Of a stretch of DNA of 45,975 bases, positions 7,605 through 15,218 are shown in pieces. This stretch comes from Bacteroides sp. (GTDB taxonomy: Bacteria > Bacteroidota > Bacteroidia > Bacteroidales > Bacteroidaceae): the NCBI GenBank assembly GCA_019414725.1, contig DXLM01000008.1, positions 1 through 45,975 on the forward strand, read 5' to 3'. Made by a program: the position numbers and the translations under genes. The notes below the pieces were generated by a model. It was not told the DNA's origin and searched no databases. It saw only the letters and a program-made list of their open reading frames with translations. Position 1 is the stretch's first letter, and each line of letters begins with the position of its first letter.

Positions 7605-10433
7605 TTAATTTTCCAATTCTTCTTTTATAAATTTCGGGGTATATCCTTTCTTGCTTCCGGCCACTTCCTCAGGAGTTCCGGCAGCAAGCACCTGTCCTCC
7701 GCCCCTTCCGCCTTCGGGACCCATATCGATGATGTAATCCGCCAGTTTGATCACGTCCAGGTTATGTTCAATAACCAGAACGGTATTGCCTTTCTCCACC
7801 AGTTTGTTCAGTACATTCATCAGCACACGGATATCTTCGAAATGAAGCCCGGTAGTAGGCTCATCCAGAATATACATCGTTTTGCCGGTATCACGCTTGG
7901 ACAGTTCCGTAGCCAGTTTCACACGCTGGCTCTCTCCGCCCGACAAGGTGGTGGAGGGCTGTCCCAGCTTAATATATCCTAACCCCACCTCTTGCAGCAC
8001 TTTGATTTTATTCAGAATCTGAGGCACATTCTCAAAGAACTCTACAGCACGATTGATGGTCATGTCCAGTACATCGGCTATGGATTTACCCTTATAGCGC
8101 ACTTCCAGCGTTTCGCGGTTATATCGTTTGCCGTGACAAACCTCGCAAGGTACCAGCACATCGGGCAGAAAATTCATTTCGATGGTCTTGTATCCGTTAC
8201 CGCCGCAAGCCTCGCAGCGTCCTCCGGTTACATTGAACGAGAAACGCCCCGGCTTATAGCCACGGATCTTCGCTTCGGGCAGACCGACAAACAGATTCCG
8301 GATATCCGAGAATACTCCTGTATAGGTGGCCGGATTGGAACGCGGTGTCCTGCCCAGCGGCGACTGGTCCACATTCACCACCTTATCTATATAGTCCAGT
8401 CCCTCCACACTGTCATAGGGCAGAGGTTCCTGCAAAGAACGGTAGAAATGCTGTGACAGGATGGGCTGCAAGGTATCGTTTATCAGCGTGGATTTGCCAC
8501 TGCCGGACACCCCTGTGACGCAAATGAGTTTTCCCAAAGGAAATTCCACATCCACATTCTTCAGGTTGTTTCCCTTCGCCCCTCTCAGCCATAAGGATTT
8601 CCCGTTACCGGGGCGGCGTTCGGCCGGTATCTCTATCTTCATCTGTCCGTTTAAGTACTTAGAGGTAAGTGTTTCTGTCTGAAGCATTTGTTTCGGAGTT
8701 CCTTGGAATACTACTTCCCCACCCAAACGGCCTGCCTTCGGTCCCATATCAACCACATAGTCTGCCGCCAGCATCATATCCTTGTCATGCTCCACCACGA
8801 TGACAGAGTTACCTGTGTCACGCAACTTCTTCAAGGAATTGATAAGGCGGAGATTGTCCCGTTGGTGCAATCCGATACTCGGTTCATCCAGAATATAAAG
8901 CACGTTCACCAGCTGGGAGCCGATTTGAGTTGCCAGACGGATGCGCTGGCTCTCGCCTCCCGAAAGGGATACCGAGGTGCGGTTCAGTGAAAGATAATCC
9001 AGTCCCACATCCAACAGAAACTTAAGACGGGTACGGATCTCCTTCAAAATCTCGGCGGCAATCATGCGCTGCTTGTCTTCCAGAAAAGGATCGACCTGTT
9101 GCAGCCAGTCATACAGTTCGTTGATATCCATGCTTGCCAGTTCATAGATGTTCTTGTCGTGGATACGGAAATGCAACGCCTCCTTGTTCAGGCGCGCGCC
9201 CTTGCATTCGGGACAAACATCAGTCTTGGCAAACTGTTCCGCCCACTTCTGGGCAGTGGCCGACGCATCTTTCTCCTGCATCATCTGGATGTACTTCACA
9301 ATCCCTTCATAAGTTACAAAGTAATCGGAAGAGGTATGAATCAAGGTGCTCTTTATCTTGATACGCTCATCCGAGCCATAGAGTATTTCGTCTATCGCAT
9401 CATCCGGCATATCCTTGACCGGTGTCTTGATCGTAAAATCATATTTTTCAAGCAGGGCCTCTATCTGCCAGAAAATCATGGCATTTTTATATTTGCCCAA
9501 AGGAGCGATGGCTCCTTCGTGAATGGAAAGATTCCTGTCGGGAATCACTTTGTCCACATCAATCAGATTCACATACCCCAGCCCCTTACAACGGGGGCAG
9601 GCTCCCTGCGGAGAGTTAAACGAGAAATTATGAGGGGCAGGCTCTTTATAAGACAGTCCGGTGACAGGACACATCAACCGCTTACTGTAATGGCGCACCT
9701 CCCGGGTATCGGCATCATAAATCATAATCAGCCCCTCACCCTGCTGCATGGCAGTGGCAACGCTCTGTTTCAGCCGTTTGTCGTCCTTTTCCGATACGAC
9801 CAGCTTGTCTATCACGACTTCGATATCGTGGTTCTTGTAACGGTCCAACTTCATGCCGTGTACAATTTCGCGCACCTCGCCGTCCACGCGGACATACAGA
9901 TAACCTTTCTTGCGCACTTGTTCGAAAAGTTCTTTGTAATGCCCCTTGCGGGTACGTACCAACGGGGCAAGCATGAATATCTTCTTACCCTGATAATCCC
10001 GGTGAATCAGGCCGATGATCTGTTCCTCGGTATATTTCACCATTTTCTCTCCCGAAAGATAAGAATAAGCAACTCCTGCACGGGCATAGAGCAAACGGAG
10101 ATAATCGTATATCTCTGTCGTAGTCCCCACGGTAGAGCGGGGATTCTTGTTTGTCGTTTTCTGTTCGATGGAAATTACCGGGCTGAGTCCTGTAATCTTA
10201 TCCACATCCGGGCGCTCCAACCCTCCCAGGAAATTACGGGCATATGCGGAAAAGGTCTCAATGTATCTCCGCTGCCCTTCGGCGAAGATGGTATCGAATG
10301 CCAAAGACGATTTACCGCTTCCGCTCAATCCGGTTATCACCGTCAGGCTGTTCCGTGGAATTTCGACATCTATATCTTTCAAGTTATGTACACGGGCACC
10401 GTATACATTAATCAGTTCTTTTTCTTCACTCAT
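7605..10433 (-). CDS. uvrA: Excinuclease ABC subunit A (UvrA)
   Basis: A 942-residue DNA damage recognition ATPase of nucleotide excision repair. It has two ABC modules. The first has Walker A GLSGSGKSS (from about residue 35), a zinc module with CPVTG and CPRCKG, and the signature LSGGESQRIRLA. The second has Walker A GVSGSGKST, a zinc finger with CEACGGNGY and CEVCHGKRY, and the signature LSGGESQRVKLA followed by YILDEPTTGLH. Full family length, no missing motifs. Its partner UvrB is encoded 4.8 kb away on the other strand. Transcription probably starts at the -7 element 27 bases upstream. Confidence 0.98.
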   Translation of the reverse strand: MSEEKELINVYGARVHNLKDIDVEIPRNSLTVITGLSGSGKSSLAFDTIFAEGQRRYIETFSAYARNFLGGLERPDVDKITGLSPVISIEQKTTNKNPRSTVGTTTEIYDYLRLLYARAGVAYSYLSGEKMVKYTEEQIIGLIHRDYQGKKIFMLAPLVRTRKGHYKELFEQVRKKGYLYVRVDGEVREIVHGMKLDRYKNHDIEVVIDKLVVSEKDDKRLKQSVATAMQQGEGLIMIYDADTREVRHYSKRLMCPVTGLSYKEPAPHNFSFNSPQGACPRCKGLGYVNLIDVDKVIPDRNLSIHEGAIAPLGKYKNAMIFWQIEALLEKYDFTIKTPVKDMPDDAIDEILYGSDERIKIKSTLIHTSSDYFVTYEGIVKYIQMMQEKDASATAQKWAEQFAKTDVCPECKGARLNKEALHFRIHDKNIYELASMDINELYDWLQQVDPFLEDKQRMIAAEILKEIRTRLKFLLDVGLDYLSLNRTSVSLSGGESQRIRLATQIGSQLVNVLYILDEPSIGLHQRDNLRLINSLKKLRDTGNSVIVVEHDKDMMLAADYVVDMGPKAGRLGGEVVFQGTPKQMLQTETLTSKYLNGQMKIEIPAERRPGNGKSLWLRGAKGNNLKNVDVEFPLGKLICVTGVSGSGKSTLINDTLQPILSQHFYRSLQEPLPYDSVEGLDYIDKVVNVDQSPLGRTPRSNPATYTGVFSDIRNLFVGLPEAKIRGYKPGRFSFNVTGGRCEACGGNGYKTIEMNFLPDVLVPCEVCHGKRYNRETLEVRYKGKSIADVLDMTINRAVEFFENVPQILNKIKVLQEVGLGYIKLGQPSTTLSGGESQRVKLATELSKRDTGKTMYILDEPTTGLHFEDIRVLMNVLNKLVEKGNTVLVIEHNLDVIKLADYIIDMGPEGGRGGGQVLAAGTPEEVAGSKKGYTPKFIKEELEN

Positions 10434-10459
10434 AATCTTCTTACTCTGCGTAATCTTTG

Positions 10460-10467
10460 CAAAATTA
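10460..10467 (-). promoter_or_regulatory. -7 element for uvrA
   Basis: On the minus strand this reads TAATTTTG, 27 bases upstream of the uvrA ATG at 10433. The -33 side is AT-rich without a clear TTTG. Confidence 0.5.
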
Positions 10468-10552
10468 ATGCTTCCCGACGAAATATTTAATTAAAAAGCC
10501 TAATAATATTTTCTATTCTTTCTATATAATGTGAATAAAACAGTTTTTTTTG

Positions 10553-10560
10553 TACTTTTG
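10553..10560 (+). promoter_or_regulatory. -7 element for the LysM protein operon
   Basis: TACTTTTG matches TAnnTTTG and ends 27 bases before the ATG at 10588. It lies inside the longer frame that would begin at a GTG at 10531, which argues for the ATG start. Confidence 0.6.
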
Positions 10561-10587
10561 CCACTCAGTTTAATCAACACACTGCAA

Positions 10588-12396
10588 ATGAAATTTATTC
10601 GAGCATTATATCTTATCGCAGCCTTGTCTGCCAGCAGCACCGGAATGATGGCTCAAACACAGTCTTCCGGCTATTTCCTGCACACCATTACCAAAGGGCA
10701 AAGTCTTTATTCCATAGCCAGCATGTATAATGTCACTACCGGTGATATCGTTAAAATGAACCCCGGCAGCGACCAGAAAATTAAAACCGGTGAAACATTG
10801 AAGATTCCACAAAAGAACATCGGAACGGAACAGCAGATGTTCCATACCATCCAGTCGGGTGAAACCTTGTACAAGCTGACACAACGCTATGGAGTAACCG
10901 CACAACGCATCTGCCAGGCAAATCCCGGACTGAGCGCGGAGAATTTCCGTATCGGACAGGTTATCGTAATTCCCGCCAAAGTGACGGACAGCGAGGAGAT
11001 AATCATGAACGAGGTGAAAGCCGCACAGACTATCAGACCGGCCACCACTTCCACCCCACTGAAACCCAATTGCAGGGATATGCATAAAGTGGAACGCAAG
11101 GAAACGATATTCAGCATCAGCCGCCTGTATGGCATTACAGAAGCCGAACTGATTGCCGCCAATCCTGAACTGCGTACCGAAAAACTGAAAAAAGGAAGGT
11201 TCCTTTGTATTCCATATCCTAAGGATACAAAGACTGAAACGCCTGTGGATAATACGCCTGCCGTAATCCCCACGGACGACCAGCTGTTTAATGAAAGCAA
11301 GAAGGAGGCACGCAAAATATCTACCATCAAAGCTGCCGTAATGCTGCCATTCATGACAGACGGCAAGGGCAACCGTGACGAACAGACACGTATGGTGGAA
11401 TACTATGAAGGCTTCCTGATGGCAGTAGACAGCTTGAAGGAAAAAGGAGTATCCATCGACCTGTACTCATACGATACCCATAACAATACTTCTTCCATCA
11501 AGAACATTCTGGATAGAAGTGAATTGAAGAGCATGGATATTATCTTCGGCCCGGCTTATCCCGACCAGGTGAAACCGGTTGCGGAATTCGCCAAGAAAAA
11601 CAATATCCGGCTGGTAGTACCTTTTACCTCCAAAGGGAATGAAGTTTTCAGCAATCCCGCCATCTATCAGATAAATACTCCCCAATCTTATCTGTACTCG
11701 GAGGTTTACGAGCATTTTACCCGCAAGTTTACAACCGCCAATGTTATCTTCCTGGATGCAGAAGATGGTGACAAAGACAAAGTGGATTTTATAAAAGGAC
11801 TGAAAGAGGAGTTAAAAACCAAACGCATTCCTTTTACCGAATTAAAAGGGGAAAATATTACTCCAGAATCATTGAAAGGCGCGATGAACCATAGTATGGA
11901 TAATGTATTCATCCCGACTTCCGGCACCAACGTGGCATTGATAAAACTGTTACCACAACTGATTGTGACCTCCCGTGACAATCCCGACTACCGTATGCAG
12001 TTATTCGGCTATCCGGAATGGCAGACCTATACCAACGACCATCTGGCCAGTTTCTATGAACTGGACACCTATTTCTATTCTTCGTTTTACACAAACAATT
12101 TATTTCCGGAAGCCGTTCAGTTCTCATCGGCTTACCGCAAATGGTACAGCAAGGATATGCTCAACTCATTCCCTAAATATGGTATGCTGGGATTCGATAC
12201 AGGATATTTCTTCCTGAAGGGCCTGTCCCAATACGGCAACAAACTGGAAGACAAACTGGACAAGGTGGCTGTCACCCCTATCCAGACCGGATTTAAATTT
12301 GAACGCGTAAACAACTGGGGTGGATTTATCAATCGTAAAGTGTTCTTCGTTCATTTTACCAAGGACTTTGAACTGATTAAACTTGATTTTGAATAA
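10588..12396 (+). CDS. Secreted protein with three LysM domains and a periplasmic-binding fold
   Basis: A 602-residue exported protein. A signal peptide (MKFIRALYLIAALSASS, cleavage near MMAQ) is followed by three LysM peptidoglycan-binding repeats, at about residues 29-74, 84-128 and 161-206, each with a YSIA/YKLT/FSIS core and an (I/L)xIP end. From about residue 245 a type I periplasmic-binding-protein fold (KAAVMLPFMTDG, then the RMVEYYEGFLMAVDSL helix, then DIIFGPAYPDQV) resembles ligand-binding receptors of ABC transporters, but no transporter is nearby. The protein probably sits in the periplasm bound to the cell wall. The ATG at 10588 is preferred because a -7 element overlaps the longer GTG start at 10531. 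The next gene overlaps its stop by one base. The ligand is unknown. Confidence 0.85.
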   Translation: MKFIRALYLIAALSASSTGMMAQTQSSGYFLHTITKGQSLYSIASMYNVTTGDIVKMNPGSDQKIKTGETLKIPQKNIGTEQQMFHTIQSGETLYKLTQRYGVTAQRICQANPGLSAENFRIGQVIVIPAKVTDSEEIIMNEVKAAQTIRPATTSTPLKPNCRDMHKVERKETIFSISRLYGITEAELIAANPELRTEKLKKGRFLCIPYPKDTKTETPVDNTPAVIPTDDQLFNESKKEARKISTIKAAVMLPFMTDGKGNRDEQTRMVEYYEGFLMAVDSLKEKGVSIDLYSYDTHNNTSSIKNILDRSELKSMDIIFGPAYPDQVKPVAEFAKKNNIRLVVPFTSKGNEVFSNPAIYQINTPQSYLYSEVYEHFTRKFTTANVIFLDAEDGDKDKVDFIKGLKEELKTKRIPFTELKGENITPESLKGAMNHSMDNVFIPTSGTNVALIKLLPQLIVTSRDNPDYRMQLFGYPEWQTYTNDHLASFYELDTYFYSSFYTNNLFPEAVQFSSAYRKWYSKDMLNSFPKYGMLGFDTGYFFLKGLSQYGNKLEDKLDKVAVTPIQTGFKFERVNNWGGFINRKVFFVHFTKDFELIKLDFE

Positions 12397-13079
12397 TGAA
12401 AAAGTATAAGAACTTCGGGCTGTTTGTACTGGCATTGCTCTTTGCATTGCCGGCAGCTGCACAGTTGGGTGAAGAACGTCATAATTTTGCCGTCGGCATC
12501 AATGGTGGTCTGAACATGAGTTCCGTCAGCTTCAACCCGAAAATCAAACTGAACACCTTGAACACCATGTCTATGGGGGTTACCATGAGATATATGTCCG
12601 AGAAATATTTCAAGATGATGTGTGGCGTGCAAATGGAAATAAACTATTCACAACGCGGATGGGACGAAAAGATAGAAGATGATTCCGGCAATTCTTACAG
12701 CCGCACCATGAATTATCTGGAAATCCCTTTCATGGCACATCTGGCATTCGGCAAGGATGCATTGAACCGGGGAGTGAAGGTCTTTTTCAATGCAGGACCA
12801 CAAATCGGCTTTTTCCTGGGTGACAACGAAAAGATAAACTGGACTACTTCTACAACAAGACCGGAACACGGTAAAGAGGTGGAGAATAAATTTGATTATG
12901 GTATCACAGCCGGCGCCGGTCTGGAAGTAAGTACCGGTATCGGACATTTCCTGCTGGAAGGACGTTACTACATGGGATTGAGCGACTTTTACAAGAACTC
13001 GAAAAGAGATTTCTTCGAAAGATCAGCCCATTCATTCATAGGCATACGGCTGAGTTATCTGATAGATATTACTAAATAA
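12396..13079 (+). CDS. Outer membrane beta-barrel protein (PorT-like)
   Basis: A 227-residue protein with a signal peptide (MKKYKNFGLFVLALLFALPAAAQ) and a pattern of alternating hydrophobic residues and aromatic strand ends typical of an eight-stranded OMP_b-brl_2/PorT-type barrel: FAVGINGGLNMSSV near the start, NYLEIPFMAHLAFG, FFNAGPQIGFFLG, and a final SFIGIRLSYLIDI strand. The ATG overlaps the stop of the LysM gene (TAATG), so the two are translationally coupled and probably work together at the envelope. A strong terminator follows. Specific function unknown. Confidence 0.85.
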   Translation: MKKYKNFGLFVLALLFALPAAAQLGEERHNFAVGINGGLNMSSVSFNPKIKLNTLNTMSMGVTMRYMSEKYFKMMCGVQMEINYSQRGWDEKIEDDSGNSYSRTMNYLEIPFMAHLAFGKDALNRGVKVFFNAGPQIGFFLGDNEKINWTTSTTRPEHGKEVENKFDYGITAGAGLEVSTGIGHFLLEGRYYMGLSDFYKNSKRDFFERSAHSFIGIRLSYLIDITK

Positions 13080-13103
13080 AAAAAGGACTCTCTCTCATAA
13101 TAC

Positions 13104-13136
13104 AAAAGCCTGCAAGATTCATCTTGCAGGCTTTTT
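13104..13136. terminator. Bidirectional terminator between the LysM operon and DUF4293
   Basis: AAAAGCCTGCAAGAT (13104-13118) is the exact reverse complement of ATCTTGCAGGCTTTT (13121-13135), flanked by T and A runs, between convergent genes. Confidence 0.85.
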
Positions 13137-13162
13137 ATATCATACATAATAATTCCCTCAGC

Positions 13163-13615
13163 TTATCTCAAACGGTCGTATGCTTTAACCAATACCTCAT
13201 CCTTACCAATGGCGCGGATGGCAAGCCAATTCAAAATGATGGCAACCAACGGCAGACACACAGTCCATGAAGGAGAAAATGTCATAGACTCTTCTTTCAA
13301 CATAAAAATAAAAGTGACCAATGTGGCATAATACCCGATCAACAAAATGGTGCTGAAAATAGTCAGACGGATTTGCAACATGCGTTTTTTGAACAAGAAG
13401 ATAGTGCCGAAAGCAAGAACCGCAACAACCAGCAAAATCACAAACAAGGCCCATGGAGCATAATCTTTAGTACCATCCGCCATAGTAAGACACAGATTTG
13501 TTAAAGCGGAAACACTATAATCACTTCCTATGTATGAGCCTACGGGACTACACAGGCAAATAATAATCAAAATGGTAACAACAAGTAAATAAACAGATTG
13601 AATGCGTTGTATCAT
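13163..13615 (-). CDS. DUF4293 family membrane protein
   Basis: A 150-residue membrane protein with four hydrophobic segments, matching DUF4293, a family I know only from Bacteroidota. It starts MIQRIQSVYLLVV, the usual beginning. The ATG at 13615 is chosen over one 33 bases upstream because family members begin at this MIQRIQ block and the extra residues fall beside a palindromic repeat. It lies downstream of bamD and rpoZ on the same strand, the recurring order in Bacteroidales, but a 250-base gap with a repeat separates it from rpoZ. Function unknown. Confidence 0.85.
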   Translation of the reverse strand: MIQRIQSVYLLVVTILIIICLCSPVGSYIGSDYSVSALTNLCLTMADGTKDYAPWALFVILLVVAVLAFGTIFLFKKRMLQIRLTIFSTILLIGYYATLVTFIFMLKEESMTFSPSWTVCLPLVAIILNWLAIRAIGKDEVLVKAYDRLR

Positions 13616-13643
13616 AGTCTCTTTAATTTTAATCATACAACCC

Positions 13644-13719
13644 GTCATTCTAAACGCAGTGAAAAACCTGAAAACACAAAGTGAATGGTTATCAGATTCC
13701 TCACTGCGTTCAGCATAAC
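13644..13719. repeat. REP-like imperfect palindrome
   Basis: The left arm (13644-13669) and the reverse complement of the right arm (13694-13719) agree at 20 of 26 positions, with a perfect core AACGCAGTGA / TCACTGCGTT and a 24-base middle. From memory, closely similar sequences (GTCATTCTGAACGCAGTGAAG) recur in Bacteroides genomes as intergenic palindromes. The copy here lies between rpoZ and the DUF4293 gene. Confidence 0.6.
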
Positions 13720-13864
13720 AGGGCTAATATAATGTGAGGTGCATCAAAATGTACCACAGATTACTCAGATTGATACAGTTTCCACACGAAACGACTCATG
13801 TTTCAAAATAGAACGATCTGCGTAACCTGCGGTAAAGACCTTTTGCACAGCCCCAAATGAAAAA

Positions 13865-14200
13865 TCACTGTAGTTTCTCTTTTTCTTTAGCAGGATTACG
13901 GAAATAAACCTTGCCTTCTTCATATTCCTGAGCAGCGATCAATGTCGGTTTCGGAAGTTTTTCGTAATAACGTGAGATTTCGATCTGCTCTCTATTTTCA
14001 AAGACTTCTTCCAGGTTATCGTTGTATGAGGCAAACTCCTGCAATTTCTTTGAAAGATCATTCTTCATCTCAACACTAATCTGGTTGGCACGTTTGCCAA
14101 TGATAGCAACAGTTTCATAAATGTTACCTGTGTCTGCACATAAATCCATCATGTCACGGGTAACAGTATTACTTGGAGCGTTTGTCTTTTTGTAATCCAT
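13865..14200 (-). CDS. rpoZ: RNA polymerase omega subunit (Rpb6/RpoZ family)
   Basis: A 111-residue protein of the Rpb6/omega family, which helps assemble RNA polymerase. It contains TGNIYETVAIIGKRANQIS, the omega-type helix with the conserved (I)xxxRAxQ segment. The Bacteroidota version is longer than E. coli omega and often carries a C-terminal acidic tail, as here. It starts 16 bases after bamD ends, so both are probably on one transcript. Confidence 0.87.
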   Translation of the reverse strand: MDYKKTNAPSNTVTRDMMDLCADTGNIYETVAIIGKRANQISVEMKNDLSKKLQEFASYNDNLEEVFENREQIEISRYYEKLPKPTLIAAQEYEEGKVYFRNPAKEKEKLQ

Positions 14201-14216
14201 AATTTCTTATTTAGTT

Positions 14217-15053
14217 TTATTCATTAAATTCTTTTACGTACTTATTGGCATCCTTGTAGATGCTCTCCACTTCTTTAGTATACTTGCTGTCGGGAAACTC
14301 GTTCTTGAAAGAATAATATTCATCTATCGTTTCACGCATACGCTCTTCTTTCTTTTCTTCCACGCTCGCTTTCGCCATATCATATTTGGCACGCAAGACC
14401 AGGATAGAAAGATCTTCGCGCATCTTGGTATAGGGATAGTCTTTCAAAGCATTCTGGGCGGTAACGATGCAAGACAAATAGTTGTTACCGGTAGTGCTAT
14501 AAGTACTGTTTCCTGTATAAGAGCCCAAATCATAATACAATTTCGCAGCCAGATAGTCTTTCATCACCAGCTTGTCCTGCAAATCAAAAATCATTTGCTG
14601 TGCATCCTGCCGACGGCTACTGGTAGGGAAATATTCCATAAACATCTGCAACTCCTGAATAGCTTTATAGGTGCTCGACTGGTCCAAACGAGGCTCCGGA
14701 GTATCCAGGAACAATGCTTTTCCTGAAAAATATCTGGCCTGTTCCGTATAGACCCCACGCGGATAAGTATTATAATAAGTGGTGAAATAATGCGAAGCTG
14801 TGATGAAGTCACCCTGATTATAGTAGGTCATACCCAACATATAAAGTGATTCCTCAGCCTTATCCGTTCCCTTCATAATGGTAATCAATTCCTCCAGAAT
14901 GGTGGCCGCCTTAGTATTCTGCCCTTTGCCAAAGTAACTTTTGGCCGCTTCGTACTTGTATTCGTAGTCCGTGCTTTTTAAAACTTTGTTATACTCTCCA
15001 CAAGACGTTAGAACCGTACCGGAGACAAGAGCTATAATGATATATTTTTTCAT
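14217..15053 (-). CDS. bamD: Outer membrane assembly lipoprotein BamD
   Basis: A 278-residue lipoprotein with a lipobox LTSC (Cys18) followed by TPR-like repeats: YEAAKSYFGKGQNTKAATILEEL, then YMLGMTYYNQGDFITASHYFTTYYNTYP, then FMEYFPTSSRRQDAQQMI. BamD binds BamA and is needed to insert beta-barrel proteins in the outer membrane. The ATG at 15053 (MKKYIIIALVSG) gives a proper signal sequence. A start 21 bases further up would overlap the -7 element at 15072-15079. It leads the rpoZ and DUF4293 genes. Confidence 0.9.
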   Translation of the reverse strand: MKKYIIIALVSGTVLTSCGEYNKVLKSTDYEYKYEAAKSYFGKGQNTKAATILEELITIMKGTDKAEESLYMLGMTYYNQGDFITASHYFTTYYNTYPRGVYTEQARYFSGKALFLDTPEPRLDQSSTYKAIQELQMFMEYFPTSSRRQDAQQMIFDLQDKLVMKDYLAAKLYYDLGSYTGNSTYSTTGNNYLSCIVTAQNALKDYPYTKMREDLSILVLRAKYDMAKASVEEKKEERMRETIDEYYSFKNEFPDSKYTKEVESIYKDANKYVKEFNE

Positions 15054-15071
15054 CTTATTCAAATAATTGCG

Positions 15072-15102
15072 CAAATTTACGCCTTTCCACCGAATAATGC
15101 AA
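15072..15102 (-). promoter_or_regulatory. Promoter for bamD-rpoZ
   Basis: On the minus strand TTG (15102-15100), 20 bases, then TAAATTTG (15079-15072), a good -33/-7 pair ending 18 bases upstream of the bamD ATG. Confidence 0.65.
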
Positions 15103-15218
15103 TATTTCCATGTTTTTAAATGCTAAAAAGTCGACAAGAGTCTATTTTTTAGAGATGAATAGATAATATCTAAGGAAATAACTGTATTTTTACATCTCAT
15201 TAAACCAAACATGCTATT

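Noticed and set aside
9099..10490. Long open frame (463 codons) on the plus strand opposite uvrA
   Set aside because: It is a shadow of uvrA. The uvrA frame carries every family motif, while this frame has no recognisable domain and a His/Gln/Phe-rich composition typical of antisense frames.
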